NCBI RefSeq assembly: GCF_900177325.1
Contig: NZ_FXBL01000004.1
Coordinates: 3,906,001 to 3,970,000 of the forward strand
DNA: 64,000 nucleotides
Reading direction: 5' to 3'
Origin: Mesorhizobium australicum
GTDB lineage: Bacteria; Pseudomonadota; Alphaproteobacteria; Rhizobiales; Rhizobiaceae
Made by a program: the position numbers and the translations under genes. Under the pieces are notes generated by a model that was not told the DNA's origin, ran no database searches, and saw only the letters and a program-made list of their open reading frames with translations. Positions 15,746-24,657 of this stretch are shown piece by piece (the first letter of the stretch is position 1; every line of letters starts with the position of its first letter).

Positions 15746-16651
15746 TCAGGGTGCCGGCGTGGCGCTTCGTCCGTCAGCGGCGGAACACTGGAGTTCCATC
15801 TCCACCCGCACCGGAAAGTGGTCCGACGCGCGGTTCTGCACATCCACCGACACCGCCCTCACCCTCCCGGCCAGCCCCGGTGTGACGAAGCAATAGTCCA
15901 GCCGGCGGAATTGCATCGCCCCCTCGAACATCCGCTCATGCGTATGGAACGCATCCGGCGCATGGCCGGCGGCGACTGCCGCATCGACAAACCCCGCCTC
16001 GACCACCCGCCGATACTCCGCGCTGCCCGGCAGCATGTTGAAATCGCCCATCCAGATCGCGTCGGCCGGCGCGTCCGGCTCGCTCTCGCCGTTCGACCAC
16101 GCCCGCTCCGGCTCGTCGTCGCGTCCGCTCCACGGCCCGCCCTCCTCCGGCACGCGGGCGTGGCGGGCGACCAGCCAGTCGATCTGCTCCAGCCGTTCGT
16201 CGGCGGAAATGTGCGCCAGATGCAGCGAAAACACCCGCAGCGGCCCGGCGGGCGTGCGGATCAGCCCCTCCAGCGCCGGGTTCTGCGTGTTGAGCCGCTG
16301 CGTCATCCGCCGCATCGGCAGGAGGTGCAGCCGCGACCACACGATCGGCCAGCGCGAGACCAGCATCGTGCCGAACTGCCGGCGGCGGTTGACGACGCGC
16401 CCGTCCTCGACCGTGCTCGCATCCATGTCGAACGCCGGCCCGTAGACCCAGTAACGGTCGGGCAACAGCCGCGAGATCAGCTCCGGCTGGTCGTCCTGGC
16501 CCGTGCGCGGCCAGTTCCGCTCCACCTCCTGCAACGCGATGATGTCGCCGTCCGCCACGCCGGGCACCGCGCGCGACAGGTCATAGCGGCCGTCGAGGCC
16601 GAAGCCATATTGGATGTTGTAGGAAACGAGCCTCAAGACGACCGCCTGCAC
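15746..16651 (-). CDS. Endonuclease/exonuclease/phosphatase family protein
   Basis: This 301-residue DNase I-fold protein has SYNIQYG at the N terminus, ALQEVERNW with the metal-ligand Glu, SLHLAH, WMGDFNMLPGS with the Asp-x-Asn pair, and a final ASDHFPV with the catalytic His. The start is GTG at 16651. The family includes DNA repair enzymes, sphingomyelinases and inositol phosphatases, and no signal peptide or neighbour narrows it. The substrate is unknown. Confidence 0.85.
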   Translation of the reverse strand: MQAVVLRLVSYNIQYGFGLDGRYDLSRAVPGVADGDIIALQEVERNWPRTGQDDQPELISRLLPDRYWVYGPAFDMDASTVEDGRVVNRRRQFGTMLVSRWPIVWSRLHLLPMRRMTQRLNTQNPALEGLIRTPAGPLRVFSLHLAHISADERLEQIDWLVARHARVPEEGGPWSGRDDEPERAWSNGESEPDAPADAIWMGDFNMLPGSAEYRRVVEAGFVDAAVAAGHAPDAFHTHERMFEGAMQFRRLDYCFVTPGLAGRVRAVSVDVQNRASDHFPVRVEMELQCSAADGRSATPAP

Positions 16652-17220
16652 CGCCGGACCACGATCACTATCCCGCTGCGATCTGGTCGCACAAGGGCGG
16701 CGGATCCGTCTTGAGGAGGAGAAAGAAGCAATGCGGCTCCGGAGCCGGTATAATGTTTCGCATGGTCCTTGCCGGGGCGAGCCGCCTGTCTCGCCCGCCC
16801 TGTGCGACGCCTCTCCTGCGCGAGCGTCTCCAACGCGATCGTCATCCCGGCGACCGGAGGTCAGCCGGGATCCATTCTTCTCTCCGGTTACGCGCTGAAA
16901 ACACCCAACGGTCGCAAGAAAAGGATCAGCGCCAACCCGCCAGGGTCAATCGATCGCGGCTGACCTCCGGTCGCCGGGATGACGTCGCGCGAGGGGCGAG
17001 CGTTGTCTTGAGAGAGGCCCCGGCGGTCAGTTCAGGGACATCCATCCGATGGATCGATTTCCGCCTGTTTCCTACTAACCCCTTGTTCCTGTTGGCCCAC
17101 GAAATATTTCCATCCCCACCCTGGCCAGCATGCCCGACACTATGGCCGGTCAAACGGGAGCCGGCGATGGGCTGGAGGGCGAAGGCGGGGAGGGAACAGG
17201 CGTTAAAGGCGAGGATCGTC
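16652..17220. other. 569-bp gap without a convincing gene
   Basis: An open frame on the plus strand runs through from 16711 into the next gene, but the N-terminal part has no family features, low coding quality and several repeats, so I treat it as non-coding. The gap holds a perfect 28-bp inverted repeat (separate entry). An AT-richer patch around 17075-17115 (CCTACTAACCCCTTGTTCC to AAATATTTCC) could carry a promoter for the gene at 17221. Confidence 0.5.
16840..16984. repeat. Perfect 28-bp inverted repeat (REP-like)
   Basis: The arm at 16840-16867 begins CGTCATCCCGGCGACC. Its exact reverse complement lies at 16957-16984, with 89 bp between. The CGTCATCCCGG core resembles interspersed REP-type palindromes common in rhizobial genomes. 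No open frame for a transposase lies between the arms. Confidence 0.8.
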
Positions 17221-17616
17221 ATGCGCCTGTTGTCAATCGCCGACATGGCCGAACAGGCCGCCGGCCGCTCGTTCTGGGTCCGCTGGTGCGTGCTGTGGGC
17301 CGCCTGGCAGGCGAATGCGCTGCTGAGCGCCTATGTCGAAGGCACGCTCCGCAGCTTCGCCCGCAGACCCTGGACGCCCGTCCCGATGCCGGCCGGCTTC
17401 GGCAGCAATCCCTTCGATGCGGAGGACCTTGCCGATTCGCTCAGGGCCTTCGGGCTCTACATGCAGGCCATAGCGGCGCATCTGCGCCGTCTGTCGTTCC
17501 TTCACCGGGGGCAGGCGTCGGACGAGGCCGGCAATGAGGGTGGCGTGCACTGCGCCGGCCTTCAGCACCTGGCTTATGCGATCGTCTCGGCGGTCGAACT
17601 GCGTGATACGTCCTGA
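17221..17616 (+). CDS. Hypothetical protein (131 aa)
   Basis: The product begins MRLLSIADMAEQAAGRSFWVRW and is helical, with no signal peptide and no membrane segment. A run of conserved-looking aromatic residues (WVRWCVLWAAWQ) lies in the first 30 positions, and ALYMQAIAAHLRRL-like helices follow. I chose the ATG at 17221 because GAGG lies 6 nt upstream and the longer in-frame starts (17167, 16711) lack such a site. No family is recognised. A strong hairpin follows the stop codon. Confidence 0.6.
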   Translation: MRLLSIADMAEQAAGRSFWVRWCVLWAAWQANALLSAYVEGTLRSFARRPWTPVPMPAGFGSNPFDAEDLADSLRAFGLYMQAIAAHLRRLSFLHRGQASDEAGNEGGVHCAGLQHLAYAIVSAVELRDTS

Positions 17617-17619
17617 CAA

Positions 17620-17649
17620 CACCTGTCCCGCACTCATGCGGGACAGGTG
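17620..17649 (+). terminator. Hairpin after the 131-aa gene
   Basis: There is a perfect 13-bp stem, CACCTGTCCCGCA paired with its complement around a CTCA loop, beginning 4 nt after the stop codon at 17616. It lacks a T-run, so it may act as a weak or factor-assisted terminator or an RNA-stabilising hairpin. Confidence 0.5.
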
Positions 17650-17803
17650 AATGCTCCAGTCCGATCCTGCTTTCGTCTGCGAAAAAATGCGCTGCGGTCG
17701 GCGATCCCGCATGTCCGCGCCCATGCGATTTGACCTCCGGCACTTGCCCCTTTATACGCCCCCGACCCGTGCGCCTTGAGAGGCGCCAATCGAAAGCCTC
17801 GAC

Positions 17804-19564
17804 ATGACTGCCTCCCTCGACATCGCTCCGGCGCTGGGCGCCGCCCTTTCGGCGCGCGGCTACGACACCCTCACCCCGGTCCAGGCCGCGATGCTTGAGC
17901 TCCGCGCCAGAGGCCGCGACCTGCTGGTGTCCGCCCAGACCGGATCCGGCAAGACCGTCGCCTTCGGCATCGCCATGGCGGCGGAACTGCTCGGCGAGGC
18001 GGAGCGCTTCGGCGACGCCGGCACGCCCCTCGGCCTCGTCATCGCGCCGACGCGCGAGCTCGCCATGCAGGTGCGCCGCGAGCTCGAATGGCTCTACGCC
18101 GAGGCCGGCGCCAGGATCGCCTCCTGTGTCGGCGGCATGGACATGCGCACCGAGCGCCGGGCGCTGGAACAGGGCGCGCACATCGTCGTCGGCACGCCCG
18201 GCCGCCTGCGCGACCACATCACCCGCGGCGCGCTCGACCTGTCGTCGCTGCGCGCCGTTGTGCTGGACGAGGCCGACGAGATGCTCGACCTCGGGTTCAA
18301 GGAAGACCTCGAATTCATTCTGTCGGAATCGCCGGACGATCGCCGCACATTGCTGTTCTCCGCCACCGTCCCGGCCCCCATCGAGGCGCTCGCGCGAAAA
18401 TTCCAGAAACGCGCCGAACGACTCGAAATCGCTTCGGAAGGCGACCAGCACGAGGACATCGAATACCGCACCATCCTGGTCGCCCCCTCGGAGCGCGACG
18501 CGGCCGTGGTCAACACGCTGCTCCATTTCGACGCCGCCAATGCACTGGTGTTCTGCTCGACCCGCGAGGCGGTGAAACGGCTTGCCGCCCGTCTCGGCAA
18601 TCGCGGCTTCCGCGTCGTCTCGCTTTCGGGCGAGCTGTCGCAGGCCGAGCGCTCCAACGCGCTGCAATGGATGCGCGACGGCCGGGCGCGCGTCTGCGTC
18701 GCCACCGACGTCGCCGCCCGCGGCATCGACCTGCCGAACCTCGACCTCGTCATCCACGCCGACCTGCCGTCCAATCCCGAAACCCTGCTGCACCGCTCCG
18801 GCCGCACCGGCCGCGCCGGGCGGAAAGGCGTGTGCGCGCTGATCGTGCCGCATCACCGCCGCGGCAGCGCGAACCGGCTGCTCAGGACGGCGGGCCTCAA
18901 GGCCGAGCCGATGCAGGCGCCGGGCGCCGCCGACATCGACGTCTTGATCCGCCAGCGGGTTCTCGACAACCCCGCGCTCGGTGACGAGGCGACGCCGGAA
19001 GAACTCGCGCTCGGCGCCGATCTCGTTGCGCGCTACGGCGCGGAGAGGATCGCGGCATCACTCGTGAAGCAGCTGGTCGCGCAATACCCCTCGCCGGAGG
19101 AACTGTCCGACGGCGCACCCGCCCCCTACGATCCGAAAACCGGCGAACGGCCGCAGACGCGCTTCGAGAGCGGCACATGGTTCGTTGTCTCGGTCGGCCG
19201 AAAGAAACGCGCCGAGCCGCGCTGGCTGCTGCCTCTGATCTGCAAGGCCGGCAACGTCACCAAGGCCGCCATCGGCTCGATCCGCATCCTCGAGGACGAG
19301 ACCCGCTTCGAGGTCGCGCCCGACAAGGCGGAGGCCTATGCCGCGGCGATCGCCCGGCCGGGCGCCGTCGAGAAGGGCGTGACGATCTCGCCGCTGTCGG
19401 ACGACGCGCCCCCTGCCCCGCCGCGCGAGCAGCGCCCCTCCTTCCGCGACAAGCCGCGCCCGAAGAAGCACTTCGACAAGAAGCCTCCGGCCTCCGCCCC
19501 GGGAGCCGCCCGCGCCGAGAAGCGCAAGCTCAAGAAGGCGCGCAAGAAGCTCAAGGCCGAATAG
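17804..19564 (+). CDS. DEAD-box ATP-dependent RNA helicase with DbpA-type RNA-binding domain
   Basis: This 586-residue helicase shows all core motifs in order: the Q-motif region YDTLTPVQAAML, motif I AQTGSGKT (about 44-51), Ia PTRELAMQV, GG and TPGRL, II DEAD in VLDEADEML, III SAT, IV VFCSTREA, V VATDVAARGIDLP, and VI HRSGRTGRAG. Residues about 455-535 (TWFVVSVGRKK, AAIGSIRILEDETRFEV) match the DbpA RNA-recognition domain that targets 23S rRNA hairpin 92. The tail is Lys/Arg-Pro rich. It probably acts in ribosome assembly. Assignment as DbpA ortholog versus a general CsdA-like helicase is uncertain. Confidence 0.95.
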   Translation: MTASLDIAPALGAALSARGYDTLTPVQAAMLELRARGRDLLVSAQTGSGKTVAFGIAMAAELLGEAERFGDAGTPLGLVIAPTRELAMQVRRELEWLYAEAGARIASCVGGMDMRTERRALEQGAHIVVGTPGRLRDHITRGALDLSSLRAVVLDEADEMLDLGFKEDLEFILSESPDDRRTLLFSATVPAPIEALARKFQKRAERLEIASEGDQHEDIEYRTILVAPSERDAAVVNTLLHFDAANALVFCSTREAVKRLAARLGNRGFRVVSLSGELSQAERSNALQWMRDGRARVCVATDVAARGIDLPNLDLVIHADLPSNPETLLHRSGRTGRAGRKGVCALIVPHHRRGSANRLLRTAGLKAEPMQAPGAADIDVLIRQRVLDNPALGDEATPEELALGADLVARYGAERIAASLVKQLVAQYPSPEELSDGAPAPYDPKTGERPQTRFESGTWFVVSVGRKKRAEPRWLLPLICKAGNVTKAAIGSIRILEDETRFEVAPDKAEAYAAAIARPGAVEKGVTISPLSDDAPPAPPREQRPSFRDKPRPKKHFDKKPPASAPGAARAEKRKLKKARKKLKAE

Positions 19565-19686
19565 CGACGTTGCCTTCGGGCCACAGCAACATTGCTTTAC
19601 GCGCCGCCGCGAACTCGCCGCGATTGCATCGAAATCCCGCCGCCATCCTTGGTCATCCCTTCCTTGAGAGAGAAGGGACCGAGGCC

Positions 19687-20130
19687 ATGATCAAGGAAGG
19701 TCTGGTCGCAATGGCGCTGATCGGCTGCGATTGCGACGCCAAGATGTGCGAATACATCCGCACCACGGACCAGCAGTGGACGAGCGTCGCGGATTGCGAG
19801 GCCGACATCCAGAAGCGCGTCGTGCGCCAGCAGGACAATTATCCGTTGGTGGTCGCGGTTTGCCGCGACACGTCCGAGACGCCTGTGATGGCCTCCGCCC
19901 AACCCTCGCCCACCGAGCAGGTCCAGCTCGCGGCAGGTTCGATCGTGGCCGAGGGCCGGCAAGGCGACGTCTCGACCGACAGCCTCGGCCGCATCACCAC
20001 CGTGTTCAGGACGCTCAACGGCTACGTCTCCGTGCGCGACACGGTCGGCAGCACCTGGTCCAGCGCCTCGCAGCACGCGCTCGACACGATGTCCTGGCTC
20101 AAGGCGTCCGTGACGCCGGACTGGTTCTGA
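19687..20130 (+). CDS. Hypothetical protein with N-terminal Cys pair
   Basis: This 147-residue protein begins MIKEGLVAMALIGCDCDAKM. The short hydrophobic start with IGCDC is vaguely lipobox-like but lacks a full lipoprotein signal. The following RTTDQQWTSVADCEADI and YPLVVAVCRDTSE add two more cysteines, consistent with a small exported disulfide protein. The remainder is Ser/Thr-rich and polar. No family is recognised. The ATG at 19687 follows AGGGACCGAGG. Confidence 0.6.
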   Translation: MIKEGLVAMALIGCDCDAKMCEYIRTTDQQWTSVADCEADIQKRVVRQQDNYPLVVAVCRDTSETPVMASAQPSPTEQVQLAAGSIVAEGRQGDVSTDSLGRITTVFRTLNGYVSVRDTVGSTWSSASQHALDTMSWLKASVTPDWF

Positions 20131-20137
20131 CCACGCA

Positions 20138-20929
20138 TCAGCGCGTGAAGCGCCCGGCGCCGTCCGGCACGACCGATCCGCAGAGCAGGCTCGGATCGAC
20201 CATCGGCCCGCAGGCCTCGACCATCCGCCGCGACGCCTCGTTGGTCGCCGAGACGAGTTCATAGACCCGCTCGGCACCGAACTCCTCCACCATCCGGCGG
20301 ATCGCCAGCGCATTGACGATCTTGCCGAGTCCGAGCCCCCGCGCCTTCGGATCGACCGAGACCAGCCCGACCCACGCGCTCCGGTGGTGCGGGCTGAAGC
20401 GATTATGCGGGAAGCAGCCATGAGCGAAGGCGACCGGGGAGCCGTCACGGTCCGCGATGATGACGCTCGCCTGCCCCGGCCCCTCGACCAGCAGTGCCCC
20501 CGGAAAGGGAACGATCCCGGCGTCCGAAACGAACTGCTGGACACGCCGGGTTGTAGGACCTTCGGGCTCCGTGAGCGCCGGCCCCAGCACGAGGCCGGCC
20601 GGCAGCCCGTCCGCCAGGATCGCCGCGATCCTCGGGCGTATCGTCGCCGCATCCGCGATCATCGTGTCCCAGGTGTCGAAGCGATATCCTCGCTCGGCGA
20701 GCCCGCTCGCATAGGCGCTGCGCTGCGCCGGCGAGACCATCCTGAGCCCGAGCATCCCCTGCTCGCCCAGGATCGCGTCGATGCCGGCCCATCCGATGCG
20801 GTCGGGGTCGTCCGTGCCATAGAAACGGCCCGCATTGTAAAGGCCGGGCGTCTCGTCGATCACCGCGCGCTTCTCCAGCGTCAGGCGCTGGAGCGCGATC
20901 TGCGCATCCGTTCCGAAAAAGCCCGACAT
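20138..20929 (-). CDS. GNAT-family N-acetyltransferase
   Basis: This 263-residue protein has a C-terminal GNAT fold. The acetyl-CoA-binding motif A reads VGLVSVDPKARGLGLGKIVNAL (the R/Q-x-x-G-x-G/A loop), preceded by VAFAHGCFPHN and followed by RVYELVSATNEASRRMVEACG. The N-terminal 130 residues are a separate alpha-helical region of unknown role. The acceptor substrate is unknown. It is convergent with the preceding small gene and upstream of nothing obvious. Confidence 0.85.
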   Translation of the reverse strand: MSGFFGTDAQIALQRLTLEKRAVIDETPGLYNAGRFYGTDDPDRIGWAGIDAILGEQGMLGLRMVSPAQRSAYASGLAERGYRFDTWDTMIADAATIRPRIAAILADGLPAGLVLGPALTEPEGPTTRRVQQFVSDAGIVPFPGALLVEGPGQASVIIADRDGSPVAFAHGCFPHNRFSPHHRSAWVGLVSVDPKARGLGLGKIVNALAIRRMVEEFGAERVYELVSATNEASRRMVEACGPMVDPSLLCGSVVPDGAGRFTR

Positions 20930-20958
20930 CCGGGCACCTCGCTGGGTTGAGGCGACGA

Positions 20959-22581
20959 CTATGCCATACCGGCGGCGGCCTTCAATCCCCGATAAAAGGT
21001 AGACGTGAACAGCTCCCGCGGGTCGTATTGCCGCTTCTTCGCCAGGAAGGCAGGCAGTTCCGGATAGGCCGCCATCACCTGCGCGCGGGTGTAGTGCAGT
21101 TGGTAGGGCAGGAAGAAGCGGCCACGGTGCTTGAGCGTCAGGTCGACCAGCTCGCGGGTCAGCGCCCGCATCTTCGCATTGCCGTCCTCGTCCGTCCTCT
21201 GGTTGACGTAGAGCACGAGCGAAAAGGCGTCCTCCTTCGCATAGGTCAGCGCCGTGTCCTCGGCATGCACGACGCGGATCGAGGCGTTGAGCAGCGGCAG
21301 CTCGCTCTTGCGCAGGATCTCGCGGGCGCCGGCGATGAAGGCGTTGTACTCGCTACGCGGGAAGAAATATTCGTGCAGGATGTCGGTCTCTTCCGGCAGG
21401 TCGTTGAAGAGATAGGGCACGGAATCGTGCATCGGGTTGTTGCGCGAGACCAGGCACGCCTCGCCCTCCGCCATCGCCGCCGTGCGCGGCACGGTGCAGC
21501 TCTCGAACTCGGGCTCGAGTTCCTTTTCCATATACCACTTGAACGACTGGAAGACTTCGCCGCGCTTGGCGAGGTTCATGATCAGCCGCTTGACACCGAC
21601 CATGCCCGGCTCGCCGAGCGGTCCCATGTCGGGGGGCGCTGTATCAGCCACCTTGTCGTAGCGATAGACGATCATGTCCTCGAGGAAGTTCGACCGCGCC
21701 GTCGACAGGTGCCCGTAGAACAGGCCGAGGCCAGGATCGCCGACCATCTCGGTCTCGAACAGTTTCGGAAAATCCTCTGAGCGGATCACCGCACGCGAGG
21801 TCTGGTAGACCGCGTTCGGCACGATCTCCAGCACCGCCTTCAGCACGACGCCGAACAGGCCGTAGCCGCCGACGACATGGCGGAACAGGTCGGCGTTCTG
21901 GTCGCGCGAGCAGGTCGTCTTGTTCCCGTCCGCCAGCATCACCTCCAACGCCTTCACCGAGCCGACGATCGAGCCGGCCTGGTGGTCCATGCCGTGCGCG
22001 TTCACTGAGATCGAGCCGCCGACCGAGAAGATATCGGTCGACTGCATCGCCTTCACCGCGAAGCGCGGATGCAGCACGTTCTGGATATCGTGCCATGTGG
22101 CGCCCGGGCCGACCGTTACGGTCATCGCGGCCTCGTCGACCTCGATCGAGTTCAACCCCATCATGTCGAGCACGATCGCATGGTCGTCGAACGCCTGTCC
22201 GCCCATCGAATGGCGCACGGCGGCAAGCGAGACGGAGAGATTGTTGCCGCGGGCGAAGGCCAACGCATCGGCGACATGCTTCTCCTCGGCGACCTTCACC
22301 ACACCGTAGACAGGCGTGCGCGACAGGGCGCTGACGTCGTTGATCGTACCGCCCTCGGAGGCCCAAGGCAGCGATGCGTCGTAGTAGGGATTGTCGAAGT
22401 CCGGCTCCTGCGGCAGCGGCACGCCGTCGAGATCGGCGATGCGCCCCGCATCCTTCGCACCGGACGGCGCCCGCATCAGCCGCGCCGCCGTCGCGCCCGC
22501 CCACACGGCGCCGCCGCCGACGATCGCAAGACCGAGAAGCGCGCGCCTGGACAACCGGAAACGTCTCGCTTGTTCCGCCAT
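20959..22581 (-). CDS. Tat-exported FAD-binding (PCMH) oxidoreductase
   Basis: This 540-residue flavoprotein has a Tat-type leader with [20 protein letters not shown]. The FAD-binding PCMH domain (about 90-270) contains [30 protein letters not shown] and [18 protein letters not shown]. The C-terminal half resembles aldono-lactone oxidase/cytokinin-dehydrogenase-like proteins. It probably oxidises a sugar lactone or polyol in the periplasm. The ATG at 22581 follows GGGGAG with 6 nt spacing, whereas the longer open frame to 22713 lacks a ribosome site. It is divergent from the SDR gene. Confidence 0.9.
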   Translation of the reverse strand: MAEQARRFRLSRRALLGLAIVGGGAVWAGATAARLMRAPSGAKDAGRIADLDGVPLPQEPDFDNPYYDASLPWASEGGTINDVSALSRTPVYGVVKVAEEKHVADALAFARGNNLSVSLAAVRHSMGGQAFDDHAIVLDMMGLNSIEVDEAAMTVTVGPGATWHDIQNVLHPRFAVKAMQSTDIFSVGGSISVNAHGMDHQAGSIVGSVKALEVMLADGNKTTCSRDQNADLFRHVVGGYGLFGVVLKAVLEIVPNAVYQTSRAVIRSEDFPKLFETEMVGDPGLGLFYGHLSTARSNFLEDMIVYRYDKVADTAPPDMGPLGEPGMVGVKRLIMNLAKRGEVFQSFKWYMEKELEPEFESCTVPRTAAMAEGEACLVSRNNPMHDSVPYLFNDLPEETDILHEYFFPRSEYNAFIAGAREILRKSELPLLNASIRVVHAEDTALTYAKEDAFSLVLYVNQRTDEDGNAKMRALTRELVDLTLKHRGRFFLPYQLHYTRAQVMAAYPELPAFLAKKRQYDPRELFTSTFYRGLKAAAGMA

Positions 22582-22744
22582 GAATTCTCCCCGCAGATCG
22601 GTCGAGCCGATGTCGCAGCGCGATGTAACCGGGAAATGGCGGCACGCAAAGCCGCCGCAACCGCCGATCCGTTCGCGGCATGTTGCGCGAGGCGAGCCTG
22701 ATGGAATAGGCATGGGGCCTAGAGTTCACGGAGGAGAATACGGA

Positions 22745-23506
22745 ATGAACCCATCAGGACAGGTCGCGATCGTTACCGGCGGCGGCTCCGGTCTCGGCGA
22801 GGCGACGGCGCGCGCGCTTGCCGCCAAGGGCGCGAAGATCGCGATCTTCGACGTCGGCATGGAGCGCGCCGAGAAGGTCGCGAAAGAGATCGGCGGCATC
22901 GCGGTGAAATGCGACGTCTCCAGCGCCGAAGGGGGCGAGAAGGCCTTCGCCGAAGTGAAGGAGAAGCTCGGGGCGCCGCGCATCCTCGTCAACTGCGCCG
23001 GCATCGGCATCGCCGCCAAGACCACTTCGAAGGACGGCGCCCACTCGCTCGACCTCTACCGCAAGGTGATCGAGGTCAACCTGATCGGCACCTTCAACAT
23101 GATCCGCCTGCTCGCGGTCGGCGCCGAGACGCTCGACCCGCTGGACGGCGGCGAGCGCGGGGTGATCATCAACACCGCCTCGGTCGCCGCCTATGACGGC
23201 CAGATCGGCCAGGCGGCCTATTCGTCGTCCAAGGGCGGCGTGGTCGGCATGACGCTGCCGGTGGCGCGTGACCTTTCCCGCGCCGGCATCCGCGTGATGA
23301 CGATCGCTCCGGGCATCTTCAAGACGCCGATGCTCGCCGGCCTGCCGCAGGACGCGCAGGATTCGCTCGGCAAGCAGGTGCCCTTCCCGCCCCGCCTCGG
23401 CGAACCGGCGGAATACGGCGCGCTCGCGGTCCACATCGTCGAGAACCAGATGCTCAACGGCGAGGTGATCCGCCTCGACGGCGCGATCCGCATGGCACCG
23501 AAATAG
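22745..23506 (+). CDS. Short-chain dehydrogenase, 3-hydroxyacyl-CoA dehydrogenase type 2-like
   Basis: This 253-residue classical SDR has the NAD-binding [16 protein letters not shown], Asp in the DVGMERA loop (NAD preference), NCAGIG, the catalytic Ser in [11 protein letters not shown], and Tyr-x-x-x-Lys in AAYSSSKGG. Sequence segments such as [20 protein letters not shown] and [19 protein letters not shown] are typical of the HSD17B10-like bacterial 3-hydroxyacyl-CoA dehydrogenases. The ATG at 22745 follows GGAGGAGAATACGGA. It probably oxidises 3-hydroxyacyl-CoA in beta-oxidation. Confidence 0.9.
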   Translation: MNPSGQVAIVTGGGSGLGEATARALAAKGAKIAIFDVGMERAEKVAKEIGGIAVKCDVSSAEGGEKAFAEVKEKLGAPRILVNCAGIGIAAKTTSKDGAHSLDLYRKVIEVNLIGTFNMIRLLAVGAETLDPLDGGERGVIINTASVAAYDGQIGQAAYSSSKGGVVGMTLPVARDLSRAGIRVMTIAPGIFKTPMLAGLPQDAQDSLGKQVPFPPRLGEPAEYGALAVHIVENQMLNGEVIRLDGAIRMAPK

Positions 23507-23575
23507 CATGTCTTGCAGGCCGGCCTGGTTCTGAAATAAGAGGAGCGCATCAGTCAGGATTTCTTGCGAGGCGAC

Positions 23576-24376
23576 ATGGACGACAAGCCGAAGGACGTGA
23601 TCCGGGAAACGGACGCCGACGCCATCCGCCTCGCCAAGACCCTGCTGCGCGCTTCGCGTTACGGCGCTCTTGCCGCCATCGACCCTAAGGACGGCGCGCC
23701 GCTGGCGAGCCGCGTCGGCGTGGCGACGGACACGGACGGCAGCCCGCTGATCCTCGTCTCGGGCCTGTCGGCCCACACCGCCGCGATCGTGGCGGACCCG
23801 CGCTGCTCGCTCCTGCTCGGCGAGACCGGCAAGGGCGATCCGCTGGCGCATCCGCGCATCTCCATCTCCTGCCGTGCCCGCCGCTTCGAGCGCGACACGC
23901 CGGAATGGGCGCAGGCCGAGCGGCGCTATCTCAACAAGAACCCGAAGGCGAAGCTCTATGTCGGCCTTGGCGACTTCGCCTTCTTCCGGCTCGAGATCGA
24001 TAAGGCGAGCCTCAACGGCGGCTTCGGCAAGGCCTATCTCCTGACGCGCGACGACCTTCTATCCTCCGGCCCGATCGAGGATTTCTCGAAGTCGGAGCAG
24101 TCGGCCGTCAACCACATGAACGAGGACCATGCGGACGCCATCGCCAACTATGCGATGCACTATGCCCGCGAGGAGAACGGCGACTGGCGCATGACCGGAT
24201 ACGATCCGGACGGCTTCGACCTCACGCTGGGCGACAAGGTTTTGAGGATTTTCTTCCCGCAACCCTTGTCGGTGCCCCGCGACGCCCACATGAAGCTGGT
24301 GGAGATGGCTAAGGAGGCCCGCATGGCTCTGGGCGAAAAAGCGGCAAAAACGCAGCACGCGCATTCGCACTCTTGA
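23576..24376 (+). CDS. HugZ-like heme-utilisation/PNPOx-fold protein
   Basis: This 266-residue protein has an N-terminal split-barrel flavin/heme domain (about 15-150; RYGALAAIDPKDGAPLASRVGVA, LLLGETGKGDPLAHPRI) and a C-terminal DUF2470-type domain (about 175-255; EQSAVNHMNEDHADAIANYA). This layout is that of HugZ/HutZ proteins, which bind or degrade heme. The C terminus ends in a His-rich tail, TQHAHSHS, that could bind metal. The stop codon lies inside the CueR-type promoter of copZ-copA. Start at 23576 (GAGG, 4 nt); TTG at 23564 is an alternative. Confidence 0.85.
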   Translation: MDDKPKDVIRETDADAIRLAKTLLRASRYGALAAIDPKDGAPLASRVGVATDTDGSPLILVSGLSAHTAAIVADPRCSLLLGETGKGDPLAHPRISISCRARRFERDTPEWAQAERRYLNKNPKAKLYVGLGDFAFFRLEIDKASLNGGFGKAYLLTRDDLLSSGPIEDFSKSEQSAVNHMNEDHADAIANYAMHYAREENGDWRMTGYDPDGFDLTLGDKVLRIFFPQPLSVPRDAHMKLVEMAKEARMALGEKAAKTQHAHSHS

Positions 24377-24403
24377 CCTTCCATCTACTGGAAGCCCTAT
24401 CTC
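24373..24403 (+). promoter_or_regulatory. CueR/MerR-type copper-responsive promoter
   Basis: A -35 TTGACC (24373-24378), an unusually long 19-nt spacer and a -10 TATCTC (24398-24403) are present, with the inverted repeat CTTCCA-N5-TGGAAG (24378-24394) centred in the spacer. A 19-bp spacer bearing a CTTCC/GGAAG dyad is the hallmark of promoters twisted into an active state by MerR-family activators such as CueR. It is 23 nt upstream of copZ and overlaps the hugZ stop codon. No cueR gene lies in the window. Confidence 0.85.
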
Positions 24404-24425
24404 CTGACCAACAGGAGAAAAGACC

Positions 24426-24635
24426 ATGCAATTCACGTTGAAGATCGAAGGCATGACCTGCGGCGGCTGCGTCCGTTCGGTCGAGAAGGCTTTGGGCAGC
24501 GTTGGCGGCCTGACGGCGGCCAAGGTCGATCTCGCCAAGGGCGAAGCGGTGGTGGAGACGGAGAACGGCGCCGATCCGGCGCGCTTCGTCGCGGCCGTCG
24601 AGGACGCCGGCTACGACGCCCGGCTGGCAGGCTGA
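24426..24635 (+). CDS. copZ: Copper chaperone, heavy-metal-associated domain protein
   Basis: This 69-residue single HMA domain (ferredoxin-like) has the Cu(I) site GMTCGGC, Cys at about 12 and 15. It would hand copper to the CopA ATPase encoded 22 nt downstream. It is transcribed from the CueR-type promoter just upstream, with GGAG 9 nt before the ATG. Confidence 0.95.
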   Translation: MQFTLKIEGMTCGGCVRSVEKALGSVGGLTAAKVDLAKGEAVVETENGADPARFVAAVEDAGYDARLAG

Positions 24636-24657
24636 ACCGGCGCCTGAGAGAAATGCC

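Noticed and set aside
16711..17220. N-terminal extension of the 131-aa gene
   Set aside because: The extension runs through a perfect inverted repeat, has atypical composition and no ribosome site; the ATG at 17221 has GAGG at good spacing.
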